From Flavobacteriales bacterium (GTDB taxonomy: Bacteria > Bacteroidota > Bacteroidia > Flavobacteriales_D > Crocinitomicaceae), in NCBI GenBank assembly GCA_947497485.1, contig CANMHB010000022.1, positions 1-38,605 of the forward strand: a DNA stretch of 38,605 bases, given 5' to 3'. The notes beneath the pieces were generated by a model that worked only from the letters and a program-made list of their open reading frames with translations, did not search any database and was not told the DNA's origin. Made by a program: the position numbers and the translations under genes. This document shows, piece by piece, positions 27,467 to 36,474 of the stretch. Every line of letters starts with the position of its first letter. Position 1 is the stretch's first letter.

Positions 27467-30400
27467 ATGATAGGAGATATTTTAAAGAAGATTTTTGGAG
27501 ACAAAAGCGCAAAAGATAAGAAACAATACTGGCCTTTCGTTGATCAAGCAACAGCCGCTCACGAATCAATCAAAACTTTAAGCGATGATGCATTAAGAGC
27601 AAAAACGATTGAATTCAAAAAAATCGTTCAAGAAGAAAAAAATGCCTTGGAAGAAGAATTAGCAGAACTTCGCGCAAAAGCAGAAGATTTAAATACACCG
27701 ATTGAGGAGAAAGAGCAACTTTTCGAGCGTGTCGAAAAGTTGGAAAAAGAAATTGATGAATTAATTGAACAGTCCCTTTTGAAAATTCTTCCTGAAGCTT
27801 TTGCTGTGATGAAAGAAACCGCTTTCAGATGGGCAAATAATGGTCAGCTTGTTGTTGAGGCTCAGGATTTTGATAGGGATCTTGCTGCTAAAAAAGACGG
27901 AATTACAATCGAAGGAAATAAAGCCATTTGGCATAATGAGTGGACTGCAGCCGGAACCAAGATTCAGTGGAATATGGTTCACTATGATGTTCAGTTGATG
28001 GGAGGAGCGGTTTTGCACAAAGGAAACATTGCAGAAATGCAAACAGGTGAAGGAAAAACCCTAGTTGCTACCTTGCCAGTTTATTTGAATGCACTTGCAG
28101 GAAAAGGTGTGCACATTGTAACCGTGAACGATTACCTTGCCAAACGTGACTCAGAATGGATGGGTCCTTTGTATCAATTTCATGGGTTAACTGTTGATTG
28201 CATTGATAAACACAGACCAAATTCTCCAGAACGAAGAAATGCCTATTTGGCTGATATTACTTTTGGGACAAATAATGAATTTGGATTCGATTACTTGCGT
28301 GATAACATGGCGGGCCACGTTGACGATCTTGTGCAGCGTAAACACCATTTTGCAATTGTGGATGAGGTCGATTCCGTTCTGATCGACGATGCTCGAACGC
28401 CTTTGATTATTTCTGGTCCAACGCCAAAAGGTGATGAGCATGAATTTCACGAGCTAAAACCAAGAATTGAGAAAGTTGTAAACGCACAAAAACAGTATGT
28501 TCAGCAATGTTTGAACGATGCGAAGAAAATGCTCAATGCGGCGATTAACAACCCACCAGAAGATAAAAATGAAGCAAAACGTTTGCTAGAGGAAGGTGGA
28601 ATTGCCTTGTTACGCGCACATCGTGGTTTACCAAAAAACAGAGCGCTCATCAAGTTCCTTTCTGAACCAGGAATTAAAGTTCACCTTCAAAAAACTGAGA
28701 ATTACTATATGCAGGAACAAGGTAAGCACATGAAAAAAATTGATGCTGAATTGTTTTTTGTAATTGATGAAAAAAATAATACCATCGAATTAACCGATCA
28801 AGGTATTGATTTGGTTTCTGGGAAAGATGATCGTGAATTTTTCATTATGCCTGACATCGGCTCAGAGATTGCAAAATTGCAAAAAGAAAATCTCGAAAAA
28901 GAGGCTTATCTGGAGCGAAAAGACTCGTTGGTCCGTGAATACTCGATTAAATCTGAACGAATTCATTCCATAAATCAATTATTGAAGGCATATACCCTTT
29001 TTGAAAAAGAAGTGGAATATGTCATTATGGATGGAAAAGTGAAGATTGTGGATGAATCCACTGGTCGTATTCTAGAAGGACGTCGTTATTCTGATGGTCT
29101 TCACCAGGCCATTGAAGCGAAGGAAAATGTGGAAGTAGAAGCCGCTACACAAACCTATGCGACTGTTACCCTCCAAAATTACTTCCGAATGTACCACAAA
29201 CTTGCTGGTATGACGGGAACTGCCGAAACAGAGGCAAATGAATTTTGGGACATTTACAAATTGGATGTTGTTGTTGTTCCTACAAATAAATCAGTCGTAA
29301 GAAAGGATTTAGACGATTTTGTTTACAAAACGGCACGTGAAAAATACAATGCAGTTATTCTAGAAATTGAAAGTTTAGTGGCAGCAGGGAGACCAGTTCT
29401 TGTCGGCACAACAACAGTGGAGATTTCTGAATTACTAAGCCGAATGCTGAACATGAAAAAAATTCCGCATCAGGTTTTGAATGCAAAATATCACCAAAAA
29501 GAAGCTGAAATTGTTGCGAATGCAGGTTTAGCTGGTGCTGTTACAATTGCAACGAATATGGCGGGACGTGGAACAGACATCAAGTTAGGTCCAAACGTTA
29601 AAGAAGCCGGAGGTTTAGCAATTATCGGAACTGAGCGTCATGATTCACGTCGAGTAGATCGTCAGTTGCGTGGTCGTTCTGGGCGTCAAGGAGATCCAGG
29701 TTCTTCGCGATTCTTCGTTTCATTGGAGGATGACTTGATGCGAAAATTTGGTTCTGAGCGAATTGCAAAACTCATGGACCGAATGGGATTGAAAGAAGGT
29801 GAAGTTATCACCGCTGGAATGGTTTCGAAATCAATCGAGCGAGCGCAGAAAAAAGTTGAAGAAAACAATTTCGGAATGCGTAAGCGATTGCTAGAATACG
29901 ATGATGTAATGAATGCGCAGCGTCGTGCAATTTACAAAAAACGAAGAAATGCACTATTTGGCGATCGTCTTGAAATTGATATCGACAATATGTTCTTTGA
30001 TCTTTGTGAATTGACTGTAAACAATAATTCAAACGCAGAATTCCAGGATTTTGAAATCGAACTTATTCGATTAATTGGAATAGAATCTCCTGTGGACGAA
30101 AATGAATACAAAACGATTTCCAAACCTGACTTAACGGATAAGATTTATCGAGCAATGCGCGACCAATATGATCGTAAATGTGAGAAAATTGCTTCGAAAG
30201 GTATGCCTCAGATCAAACATGTGTTTGAAAATATGTCACATCAATACAAAAACATTGTCTTCCCATTAACCGATGGCCGTAAGGAAATGCAATTGATCGT
30301 TAATTTAGAAGATGCATACAAATCAGAAGGGAAAATTATTTCGAAGTCCTTTGAGAAGAATGTTATTCTAGCGAAAATTGATGATGAATGGAAGGAGCAT

Positions 30401-30817
30401 CTACGCGAAATGGACGACTTGCGCTCAGCTGTGAATAATGCGACTTACGAACAAAAAGATCCGCTTGTTATCTACAAATTAGAATCTTATGAATTGTTCA
30501 AAGCCATGATGAATCGATTGAATGAAGAGGCTGTCGAATTATTGATGAAACTTGATATTCCAATCGAACAGGAATTCAAACAGACGAATAAGGAAGATCG
30601 CCAAAATAACTACGAAAGATCGCAATCAAATTCTTCAAATACTTCGTCAACTCAACCGCCTCGTTTCCAAGGTAGACAAGGTTACCAAGAAGCAATTGAT
30701 AATTCATTTCCACAAGAGGAGAAACGTCAACCTATTGTTGCAGATCCAAAAGTTGGCCGAAATGACCCTTGTCCATGCGGAAGTGGCAAGAAATACAAGC
30801 AATGTCACGGTAAATGA
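27467..30817 (+). CDS. secA: Preprotein translocase ATPase SecA
   Basis: A 1116-residue SecA. I start it at the ATG at 27467 ([14 protein letters not shown]) because the in-frame TTG 24 bases upstream lies inside the predicted -7 element. Walker A is QTGEGKT at 192-198 and Walker B DEVD at 299-302, followed by [13 protein letters not shown]. Then come [25 protein letters not shown], and [14 protein letters not shown]. The scaffold and C-terminal linker follow. The last residues carry the SEC-C zinc motif [14 protein letters not shown] (Cys1102, Cys1104, Cys1113, His1114). The protein is longer than the E. coli one because of the insert around 330-420, common in Bacteroidota. It drives secretory proteins through SecYEG, which the many signal-peptide proteins here need. 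It overlaps the next gene by an ATGA. Confidence 0.97.
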   Translation: MIGDILKKIFGDKSAKDKKQYWPFVDQATAAHESIKTLSDDALRAKTIEFKKIVQEEKNALEEELAELRAKAEDLNTPIEEKEQLFERVEKLEKEIDELIEQSLLKILPEAFAVMKETAFRWANNGQLVVEAQDFDRDLAAKKDGITIEGNKAIWHNEWTAAGTKIQWNMVHYDVQLMGGAVLHKGNIAEMQTGEGKTLVATLPVYLNALAGKGVHIVTVNDYLAKRDSEWMGPLYQFHGLTVDCIDKHRPNSPERRNAYLADITFGTNNEFGFDYLRDNMAGHVDDLVQRKHHFAIVDEVDSVLIDDARTPLIISGPTPKGDEHEFHELKPRIEKVVNAQKQYVQQCLNDAKKMLNAAINNPPEDKNEAKRLLEEGGIALLRAHRGLPKNRALIKFLSEPGIKVHLQKTENYYMQEQGKHMKKIDAELFFVIDEKNNTIELTDQGIDLVSGKDDREFFIMPDIGSEIAKLQKENLEKEAYLERKDSLVREYSIKSERIHSINQLLKAYTLFEKEVEYVIMDGKVKIVDESTGRILEGRRYSDGLHQAIEAKENVEVEAATQTYATVTLQNYFRMYHKLAGMTGTAETEANEFWDIYKLDVVVVPTNKSVVRKDLDDFVYKTAREKYNAVILEIESLVAAGRPVLVGTTTVEISELLSRMLNMKKIPHQVLNAKYHQKEAEIVANAGLAGAVTIATNMAGRGTDIKLGPNVKEAGGLAIIGTERHDSRRVDRQLRGRSGRQGDPGSSRFFVSLEDDLMRKFGSERIAKLMDRMGLKEGEVITAGMVSKSIERAQKKVEENNFGMRKRLLEYDDVMNAQRRAIYKKRRNALFGDRLEIDIDNMFFDLCELTVNNNSNAEFQDFEIELIRLIGIESPVDENEYKTISKPDLTDKIYRAMRDQYDRKCEKIASKGMPQIKHVFENMSHQYKNIVFPLTDGRKEMQLIVNLEDAYKSEGKIISKSFEKNVILAKIDDEWKEHLREMDDLRSAVNNATYEQKDPLVIYKLESYELFKAMMNRLNEEAVELLMKLDIPIEQEFKQTNKEDRQNNYERSQSNSSNTSSTQPPRFQGRQGYQEAIDNSFPQEEKRQPIVADPKVGRNDPCPCGSGKKYKQCHGK

Positions 30818-31584
30818 TGAAAAGTGCGGAAATTTCATCCGTAGCAATCGTTGGGTCCGGCAAGGTAGCGAATGCCTTGGCTTCAATTTTGATCGACAAA
30901 AATGTTCAAATTTCTGGAATTGCTAGTCGAAATATCAAGTCTGGAAAAAAACTTTCGAATAAATGTACTTGCGCATTTTTCGAAAATCAAACTGAATTAG
31001 TTGCTGACCTATTCTTGGTATGTATTCATGATGATGCCGTTAAATCAACCATAGAAGGATTGAATCCAAATCAGCAAGTTGCATATACCGCTGGTTCAGT
31101 GAATCTTCAAGAAATAAACCATCCGAATTGTTCGGTTTTTTATCCCCTTCAAACGTTTACTTCCGATAAAAAATTAACATCTGATGAAATTCCAATTCTA
31201 ATCGAGTCAAAAAATAAAGAAAGCATTTCGGCACTTGAAAATTTATGTTTGAAAATTGGATTTAGTTATCAGCTTTGTGACTCGGATCAGCGAAAACAAT
31301 ACCATTTAGCCGCAGTTTTTTTGAACAATTTTGTCAATCACTTGGTTTATCTATCCAAAAAACAACTAACTGAAGAAGGTTTGAATTGGGAACTAATCCA
31401 GCCTTTATTAAAAGAAACCTGTTATAAATTGTTCAAAATAAATTTATATGAAGGTCAAACCGGACCAGCTCGAAGGAAAGATCTAGGTGTAATCGAAACA
31501 CAACAAAAAATGCTTGATCAAAACCAATTAGAAATTTATAAGGCAATTACAAAAAGTATCATTGAAACCTACAAAAATGACTAG
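30814..31584 (+). CDS. Rossmann-fold protein with DUF2520 domain
   Basis: A 256-residue protein. The N-terminal ~110 residues form a dinucleotide-binding Rossmann fold ([17 protein letters not shown], the GxGxxA type), and the C-terminal part matches the all-helical DUF2520 family ([12 protein letters not shown], then [18 protein letters not shown] and TGPARRKD). The architecture resembles 6-phosphogluconate-dehydrogenase-like NAD(P)-dependent oxidoreductases; the substrate is unknown. The start overlaps the secA stop and its end overlaps kdsC by 8 bases, so all three are probably translationally coupled. The link to LPS or secretion is inferred from position only. Confidence 0.88.
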   Translation: MMKSAEISSVAIVGSGKVANALASILIDKNVQISGIASRNIKSGKKLSNKCTCAFFENQTELVADLFLVCIHDDAVKSTIEGLNPNQQVAYTAGSVNLQEINHPNCSVFYPLQTFTSDKKLTSDEIPILIESKNKESISALENLCLKIGFSYQLCDSDQRKQYHLAAVFLNNFVNHLVYLSKKQLTEEGLNWELIQPLLKETCYKLFKINLYEGQTGPARRKDLGVIETQQKMLDQNQLEIYKAITKSIIETYKND

Positions 31585-32095
31585 TTACAAGCAAAAACTG
31601 AATCAAATCAACACCTTCATTTTTGATGTTGACGGGGTATTTACAGATGGAAAGGTATATCTTATGAAAGAAGATAACTTTCGTGCTTTTAATTCAAAAG
31701 ATGGGTATGCTATTCAGTATGCTTCAAAAATGGGTTACAATATTTTTATAATCACGGGAGGTCATTCAATCGAAGTTCGAGATAGACTTTTAGGATTGGG
31801 AGTTACGGAGGTCCATTTGAGAACACACAACAAATTAAATTGCTACGATGATATTTTGATTCGTCACTCCATTAAAGACGAACAAGTATTGTATATGGGT
31901 GATGACATTCCAGATATTCCAGTTTTGAAACGTGTAGGTGTTTCTAGCTGTCCGCAAGATGCCGCAATTGATATTAAATCGATAGTTGATTATCAATCCC
32001 CATTTAATGGTGGTCAAACCTGCGTTCGTGATGTAATTGAACAAACACTTCGGGTTCAAGGGAAGTGGATGAGCGATTTGGCTTTTGAATGGTGA
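31577..32095 (+). CDS. kdsC: 3-deoxy-D-manno-octulosonate 8-phosphate phosphatase KdsC
   Basis: The ATG at 31577 gives 172 residues starting MTSYKQKL; the longer frame begins with TTG and is not preferred. HAD-superfamily C0-type motifs: DVDG (Asp17, Asp19), IITGG, Lys86 in HNKLN and MGDDIPD (Asp109, Asp110). The enzyme removes the phosphate from KDO-8-P in LPS inner-core synthesis. Length fits the tetrameric KdsC without a KdsD fusion. It overlaps DUF2520 by 8 bases, and its stop is immediately followed by the end of the convergent kup gene. Confidence 0.9.
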   Translation: MTSYKQKLNQINTFIFDVDGVFTDGKVYLMKEDNFRAFNSKDGYAIQYASKMGYNIFIITGGHSIEVRDRLLGLGVTEVHLRTHNKLNCYDDILIRHSIKDEQVLYMGDDIPDIPVLKRVGVSSCPQDAAIDIKSIVDYQSPFNGGQTCVRDVIEQTLRVQGKWMSDLAFEW

Positions 32096-34063
32096 TTATC
32101 TCCTTTTCTTCTCAGAATAATCCTCAAAATCTTCTGTAAGTTCTTGATCAACTTGCGCAGTAACTGATATTGGAATGTAATCGACTATTACATTTGTTTT
32201 GTCTAAACCAAAATCTTCTGCTGGTTTCAATCCAGTAGATTTTACAAAACGATATGCTTTAACGCATATCTGCTGGAAAGGAGTTAATGCATTATCCATC
32301 GCAACTCGTGAATTCAAAACAACAAATTTGAAATCAATTTCATCAAATTTACCTTTCACAGATTGAAAAACACTTTCCCCGGATAATTCACCCTTCTCAA
32401 CCATGTGGTCGTGAATTTTTCGCATCATGTATTCAATACGATGTTCCTCTTTGAAGCCCAATTGTAAACTAACGTAATAACATGTTTTATCTAAGACCTC
32501 ATTTACTGAATAATGAATTCCCCATGGTTCATTAAGAATGTCCAAATGCAAAAACCAAATTATATCTGCCTTCCTCGGTTTTTTCATGAAAAGCGAATGA
32601 TATACCGTTAAGTCTAATTTTTTACAAGAATCACTCCTCGTTGGGAAAACCAAATTAGAAGCTTCAAAAGTGATTCCTGGGTCATTCTTAACGGCGGTAA
32701 TCATAGGCTTGACTTCATCCATTGGAACATACTCCGTTATACTTGTTCTGAGTTCGCGGGCTTTAAAATATAAAAATAATAAGAGAAAAAAGCCCAAAGA
32801 TAAAATAAGAGTAAACCATCCTCCAGAAATAATTTTACCCAAATTTGACATTAAAAAGATAGTTTCTACCACCAAAAAAACACCGAAAATAACGCCATAA
32901 ATTAATTTTAATTTGGGTTGCTTTAAAAACAGAAGAAAGACAAGTAAAAGCGAAGTCATTACCATATTAATGGTTATTGCCAAGCCATATGAATGCTCCA
33001 TTGCGCTCGATTCTTTAAATATTGCAATAACTAAAAGACAACCTGCCATTAATACCCAATTTATAAAAGGAATATATATCTGACCTTTATGATTAGTTGG
33101 ATATTTTACTTTTAAATTGGTCCATAATTTTAATTTAATTGCCTCATTCATTAAGGTAAAAACCCCGGTAATTAATGCTTGGGAAGCTATGATAGTTGCT
33201 GCTGTAGCAATAATTATTGCAAATGGCAACAAATAATCAGGGACCATTGCATAAAAAACTGTTTCGCCTTTTTCAAGTTTAAATCCATCCGATAGACATA
33301 GGGCAGCTTGTCCTAAATAGTTTACAAAAAGAAGAATAGAAACAAATGCCCAATTGATTCGAATGTTTCCCTTTCCGCAATGACCAAGATCAGAATACAA
33401 TGCTTCTGCACCTGTTGTACAAAGAAATACAGAACCCAAAACGGCAAATCCACCATCTACGTTGGCAACTAAATTATATGCATAATAAGGATTGAAAGCA
33501 TTGAGAACAAAAGGATTATGCGCAACGTTAATCAGGCCGAGATAACCTAAAAAAACGAACCAAATAAGCATAACTGGGCCGAACATTTTTCCAATTGCTG
33601 CAGTACCAAATTGTTGAATGATGAATAAAGCGACCACAATGGTAACAACGATCGGAATTACCGGCGTGGTGGGATAAATATTTCGAATTCCTTCTACAGC
33701 GGACGATATAGAAATAGCGGGAGTTATAAAACCATCAGCCAAGAGCGTCGCGCAACCTATTAATGCTGGGATAATTACCCATTTAATTCTTCGTTTCTTT
33801 AATAGTGCAAACAATGCGAAAATTCCACCTTCGCCGTTGTTATCAGCATTCAAAGCAAAATAAATATATTTCACCGTTGCCAACAGGATGAGTGTCCATA
33901 TCACACATGACAAGGCACCTAGAATAAAATCTTGGGAGATGTGCTGACCGCCGCCTGTAATTGCCTGGAAAACATAAAGAGGAGAAGTACCAATATCCCC
34001 GAATACAATTCCCGTTGTAATTAGAATTCCTGCGAGGGATATTTTATGCGATGAATCCGACAT
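32096..34063 (-). CDS. kup: KUP-family potassium uptake transporter
   Basis: A 655-residue polytopic membrane protein. The family signature GDIGTSPLYVF lies at 22-32, and about 12 predicted helices fill the first ~440 residues (NNGEGGIFALFALLKKRR after the second, GADGFITPA-type LADGFITPAISI, and TGAEALYSDLGHCG). A soluble C-terminal cytoplasmic domain of about 200 residues ends in a charged tail (DYSEKKRR). Kup proteins take up K+ with protons. Monocistronic. No c-di-AMP riboswitch or other leader structure was seen in the short upstream region. Confidence 0.95.
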   Translation of the reverse strand: MSDSSHKISLAGILITTGIVFGDIGTSPLYVFQAITGGGQHISQDFILGALSCVIWTLILLATVKYIYFALNADNNGEGGIFALFALLKKRRIKWVIIPALIGCATLLADGFITPAISISSAVEGIRNIYPTTPVIPIVVTIVVALFIIQQFGTAAIGKMFGPVMLIWFVFLGYLGLINVAHNPFVLNAFNPYYAYNLVANVDGGFAVLGSVFLCTTGAEALYSDLGHCGKGNIRINWAFVSILLFVNYLGQAALCLSDGFKLEKGETVFYAMVPDYLLPFAIIIATAATIIASQALITGVFTLMNEAIKLKLWTNLKVKYPTNHKGQIYIPFINWVLMAGCLLVIAIFKESSAMEHSYGLAITINMVMTSLLLVFLLFLKQPKLKLIYGVIFGVFLVVETIFLMSNLGKIISGGWFTLILSLGFFLLLFLYFKARELRTSITEYVPMDEVKPMITAVKNDPGITFEASNLVFPTRSDSCKKLDLTVYHSLFMKKPRKADIIWFLHLDILNEPWGIHYSVNEVLDKTCYYVSLQLGFKEEHRIEYMMRKIHDHMVEKGELSGESVFQSVKGKFDEIDFKFVVLNSRVAMDNALTPFQQICVKAYRFVKSTGLKPAEDFGLDKTNVIVDYIPISVTAQVDQELTEDFEDYSEKKRR

Positions 34064-34159
34064 TTTAATAAAATTTCGCTAAAATTAATTGAAAAATATT
34101 TCGTGGTAATTGAAAGAAGGATATATTTTTAAGATTATTCCAATGTTAGGGAAATAATT

Positions 34160-34167
34160 TATCTTTG
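34160..34167 (+). promoter_or_regulatory. -7 promoter element of tRNA-Leu
   Basis: TATCTTTG, a full consensus match, ends ten bases before the first base of the tRNA. Transcription would start around 34172. No TTG at the expected -33 position. Confidence 0.6.
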
Positions 34168-34176
34168 CACAGCCTT

Positions 34177-34258
34177 GCCCACGTGGTGAAATTGGTAGAC
34201 ATGCCATCTTGAGGGGGTGGTGCCATTAGGCGTGCTGGTTCGAATCCAGTCGTGGGCA
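34177..34258 (+). tRNA. tRNA-Leu(GAG)
   Basis: A type II tRNA. Acceptor GCCCACG pairs with CGTGGGC at 34251-34257, and the discriminator A is at 34258. The D-arm contains GGTGAAATTGGTAGAC. The anticodon stem is CCATC/GGTGG, with loop TTGAGGG giving anticodon GAG (Leu, codons CUC/CUU). The variable arm is GCC-ATTA-GGC and the T-arm GCTGG-TTCGAAT-CCAGT. CCA is not encoded (ACT follows). It reads into a terminator and borders the accessory-looking region. Confidence 0.97.
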
Positions 34259-34267
34259 CTTTTTTAT

Positions 34268-34304
34268 AGGCTAAACATTTGATAATAAAAAGTTTAGCCT
34301 TTTT
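34268..34304 (+). terminator. Rho-independent terminator after tRNA-Leu
   Basis: AGGCTAAAC and GTTTAGCCT form a perfect 9-bp stem with a 15-nt loop, followed by TTTT and more T-rich sequence. It sits 10 bases after the tRNA. Confidence 0.85.
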
Positions 34305-34305
34305 C

Positions 34306-34326
34306 TTTCCCGACATTTTCCCGACA
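34306..34326 (+). repeat. Tandem repeat TTTCCCGACA (two copies, period 11)
   Basis: TTTCCCGACA occurs at 34306-34315 and 34317-34326, with T between the copies. It lies just downstream of tRNA-Leu and its terminator. Such short tandem words beside a tRNA can be recombinase arm sites, but no integrase is seen. Confidence 0.7.
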
Positions 34327-34571
34327 ATTATTTAATTTATTCTTTTAAAATTTAATCTTACCGAACTTTTTAATACTGTAAAGTGGGGTAATCTATGCGC
34401 TAAATAGCCTCTTTTAGTAAAATTGATTTTTTCTTATTATCGCTTCCCTAATCACGACAAAACACGAATAAAATTGTCAATTAGTGCTATCGAAAACCGC
34501 TGTAAAAACTCAATAAGATTTATCTTTTCCTTTACATCCGAATTGAATATTAACGCTTAAATTTTTAAAAA
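34327..34571. other. Gene-free leader of the accessory module
   Basis: No coding frame of note between the tRNA-Leu terminator and the ATG at 34572. TATCTTTT at 34521-34528 is one base from the -7 consensus and could be the module's promoter, giving a leader of about 40 nt. Nothing else recognised. Confidence 0.35.
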
Positions 34572-35321
34572 ATGGCTCGTCAAAACGGACTGATTAAAAT
34601 TAAAGGAACATTGGATAATGTGTCCTTTTACAAAACGAAAGATGGCGATTTAGCACGTATGAAAACATCGGTAGATGGAAAACGAATTGCTAATGATCCC
34701 GCTTTTGTGAGAACTAGGGAAAATGGGGCAGAATTTGGTAGCTCTGCTAAAGCCGGGAAATTAACTCGGGATAATCTGAGACCTATCTCTATGAATGCAA
34801 CTGACGGTCGTGTGGTTGCGAGAATGACCAAGATTATGACGGACATCAAGAACTTGGACACTACTTCGGTTAGGGGACAAAGAAATGTGGGTGTTGCCAT
34901 GGCGACAGCCCAGGCAAAAGCCTTGTTGAAAGGTTTTGAGTTTAACAATGGTGCAATGTTAAGCAGTATGCTTTTCAAACCTTGGGCGGTGAACACTTCT
35001 ACGGGTGTTATTTCAATTACAGGATTAGTACCTACACTGGATATTGTTTTCCCTGAAGGAGCAACGCACGTTAGTTTTTCAGGTGCATACGCAAACATCA
35101 ATTATGCAACCGGTGTTGCTGATGTGAAATTGACGAACGTTCAGAATTTACCGATTTCTGGAACCTCGTCTGTGATTACATTAACTCCGACAGCTGTTCC
35201 GACAGGGACTGGTGCAAAATTGTTTTTGTTGAAGATTGAGTTTTTTCAATTGGTGAATGCTGTTCAGTACAGTTTGAAGAATGGTGCTTACAATGCATTG
35301 AAAATTATTGATGTAATCTAA
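34572..35321 (+). CDS. Hypothetical 249-residue protein of a Bacteroidota accessory module
   Basis: No signal peptide or transmembrane segment. The N-terminal ~90 residues are basic, with a compact patterned block (MARQNGLIKIKGTLDNVSFY, then DGDLARMK, then NDPAFVRTRENGAEFG and KAGKLTRDNLRP). A helical middle follows (to about 140), then a Gly/Thr/Val-rich, probably beta-rich C-terminus ending in NAVQYSLKNGAYNALKIIDVI. I recall similar proteins with MARQxGxIKxKG openings and NGAYN endings in other Bacteroidota, next to small hydrophobic proteins, but know of no described function. Composition would suit a self-assembling or structural protein; that is speculation. It is the first gene of the plus-strand module, five bases before the next gene. 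Confidence 0.75.
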   Translation: MARQNGLIKIKGTLDNVSFYKTKDGDLARMKTSVDGKRIANDPAFVRTRENGAEFGSSAKAGKLTRDNLRPISMNATDGRVVARMTKIMTDIKNLDTTSVRGQRNVGVAMATAQAKALLKGFEFNNGAMLSSMLFKPWAVNTSTGVISITGLVPTLDIVFPEGATHVSFSGAYANINYATGVADVKLTNVQNLPISGTSSVITLTPTAVPTGTGAKLFLLKIEFFQLVNAVQYSLKNGAYNALKIIDVI

Positions 35322-35326
35322 GTGCT

Positions 35327-35563
35327 ATGGAAAGAAAAGTGTATTTCGACAAGTTGGCTTCTATCTTGGAACGTGCGCAAACAAAAACTCCGCCTTTCTT
35401 CAAGAAATTGAGGTTAGTGGGACTAGTTGCTGTAACGATTGGAACAACCATAATTATGGCGCCGATTGCTGTTCCTGCTGCAATAACCACCATTGCAGGA
35501 TATGTATTGTTAGGTGGTACGGTGTTAACCGCTGTAAGTCAAGTAACTATTAACGAAGAATAA
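35327..35563 (+). CDS. Small hydrophobic protein, two predicted transmembrane helices
   Basis: A 78-residue protein: an amphipathic, basic N-terminus (about 1-27, ending TPPFFKKLR), then two hydrophobic stretches near 30-48 and 51-70 (VGLVAVTIGTTIIMAPIAV and ITTIAGYVLLGGTVLTAVSQ) and a short acidic tail. The size and hairpin topology resemble phage holins or small pore-forming proteins, but no family signature proves it. It follows the 249-residue gene by five bases and precedes the first copy of the triplicated protein by five bases, so they almost certainly share a message. Confidence 0.7.
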   Translation: MERKVYFDKLASILERAQTKTPPFFKKLRLVGLVAVTIGTTIIMAPIAVPAAITTIAGYVLLGGTVLTAVSQVTINEE

Positions 35564-35568
35564 AAACT

Positions 35569-35772
35569 ATGGAAAATTGTAGTAAAAACGATTTAATCTT
35601 GAATGTTAGAAAGAAATCTGTTCGATTCAAGGCAGGAGCTGAATTGAGTTCAAGTGTTAACCTGATGGATGTTTCGGTAACTGAAGATGCTACTGATACA
35701 CACGACATCTTGGAGGTAGCACTTGTGTTGACCAATAAACAATGTGAGCAAATTAAATCTGAACCTGCGTGA
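35569..35772 (+). CDS. Small two-cysteine protein, copy 1 of 3
   Basis: A 67-residue protein. The core VRKKSVRFKAGAELSSSVNL, MDVSVTED and a final hydrophobic strand are shared with copies 2 and 3. Cys4 and Cys59 flank the core at the same spacing (55) as in copy 2. The pattern predicts a small beta-sandwich or barrel. No signal peptide. No family recognised. This copy has lost the DRDEKFE block of the other two (it reads DATDTHDI). Its stop overlaps the next gene's ATG by one base (TGATG). Confidence 0.75.
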   Translation: MENCSKNDLILNVRKKSVRFKAGAELSSSVNLMDVSVTEDATDTHDILEVALVLTNKQCEQIKSEPA

Positions 35773-35963
35773 TGAATCACGGTAACGACCATACAACCAT
35801 TTGGGGAACTCTCTCCGGAACTGCACTGGGCATTGCTGCAACTATATCAAGTTTTGATATTGTGAAAACAATCATTTTGGGTGCAATTGGCGCTACTGTT
35901 AGTTTTGGAGTGAGTCTCTTGTGGAATAAGGTTGCGAATTATTTTAAACGTCTTAAAGATTAA
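35772..35963 (+). CDS. Small membrane protein, holin-like
   Basis: A 63-residue protein from the ATG at 35772 (MNHGNDHTTIWG). Two hydrophobic segments (GTLSGTALGIAATISSF near 12-28 and VKTIILGAIGATVSFGVSLL near 31-50) form a likely helical hairpin, followed by a basic tail ending FKRLKD. This is the second small hydrophobic protein of the module and is unrelated in sequence to that at 35327. Charge and topology fit a small holin or membrane anchor; inferred only. Four bases separate it from copy 2. Confidence 0.65.
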   Translation: MNHGNDHTTIWGTLSGTALGIAATISSFDIVKTIILGAIGATVSFGVSLLWNKVANYFKRLKD

Positions 35964-35967
35964 AAAA

Positions 35968-36201
35968 ATGGCAGAATTAATCGAAGGTGGATGTACTAGT
36001 TCAGATTTGATTCTGAAGGTGCGCAAAAATACAATCCGTTTTCATGCAGGATCTGAGTTAAGTTCTAGTGTTAATCGCATGGATGTGGATGTATTTGAGG
36101 ACAGGGATGAGAAATTTGAATCGTTGGTTGTTCAAATCACGTTTTCAGCAGAGAAATGTAGTAATCAATTAAAAATCAATAACAATGGAAGAGAATTGTA
36201 A
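35968..36201 (+). CDS. Small two-cysteine protein, copy 2 of 3
   Basis: A 77-residue protein. The core SSDLILKVRKNTIRF, AGSELSSSVNRMDVDV and EDRDEKFESLVV matches copy 3 closely. Cys9 and Cys64 flank it. The start is the ATG at 35968, directly after a run of A; the longer frame starts with TTG and overlaps the preceding gene. Its last 17 bases overlap copy 3 in another frame. Probably a small beta-rich protein; function unknown. Confidence 0.75.
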   Translation: MAELIEGGCTSSDLILKVRKNTIRFHAGSELSSSVNRMDVDVFEDRDEKFESLVVQITFSAEKCSNQLKINNNGREL

Positions 36202-36382
36202 AGAAAGCAATTTTGACTTGCGAGTAAGTCATAAAAAAGACATCCGTTTTAAGGCAGGAGCTGACGTGAGTTCAAGCGTTAACAAAATGGATGTTGATGT
36301 GACTGAAGATCGAGATGAGAAATTTGAAACGTTGACTGTGAAACTATCCTTAGGACAGCAACGGTGCGAAAAGGTAATTTAA
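36185..36382 (+). CDS. Small two-cysteine protein, copy 3 of 3
   Basis: A 65-residue protein. The core is IRFKAGADVSSSVNKMDVDV followed by TEDRDEKFETLTVKL, with Cys5 and Cys61 flanking. Nucleotide identity with copies 1 and 2 is visible in the AGGCAGGAGCTGA word (copies 1 and 3) and in GATGAGAAATTTGAA (copies 2 and 3), which supports duplication and subsequent divergence in place. Last gene of the module, 35 bases before its terminator. Confidence 0.75.
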   Translation: MEENCKESNFDLRVSHKKDIRFKAGADVSSSVNKMDVDVTEDRDEKFETLTVKLSLGQQRCEKVI

Positions 36383-36417
36383 GATGCTTTGAATAAGTAA
36401 AGTGTATGTTGGTGAGG

Positions 36418-36442
36418 AAGAGGGCTTAGGTCCTCTTTTTTT
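36418..36442 (+). terminator. Rho-independent terminator of the small-protein module
   Basis: AAGAGG and CCTCTT form a 6-bp stem with an 8-nt loop, continuing into a run of T (36434-36442 mostly T). It cleanly separates the module from the tRNA-like unit. Confidence 0.8.
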
Positions 36443-36443
36443 A

Positions 36444-36471
36444 TTGCCTATATTTTCGTAATTTAGTTTTG
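36444..36471 (+). promoter_or_regulatory. Promoter of the tRNA-like RNA (TTG-N17-TAGTTTTG)
   Basis: TTG at 36444-36446 and TAGTTTTG at 36464-36471 match both parts of the Bacteroidota promoter with a 17-base spacer, one of the best-spaced promoters in the window. The start site should be 4-5 bases after the last G, which is 36475, the first base of the tRNA-like fold. Confidence 0.6.
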
Positions 36472-36474
36472 GTT

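Noticed and set aside
31562..31576. Upstream start of kdsC
   Set aside because: The longer frame starts at TTG and would overlap DUF2520 further; ATG at 31577 gives the normal KdsC N-terminus.
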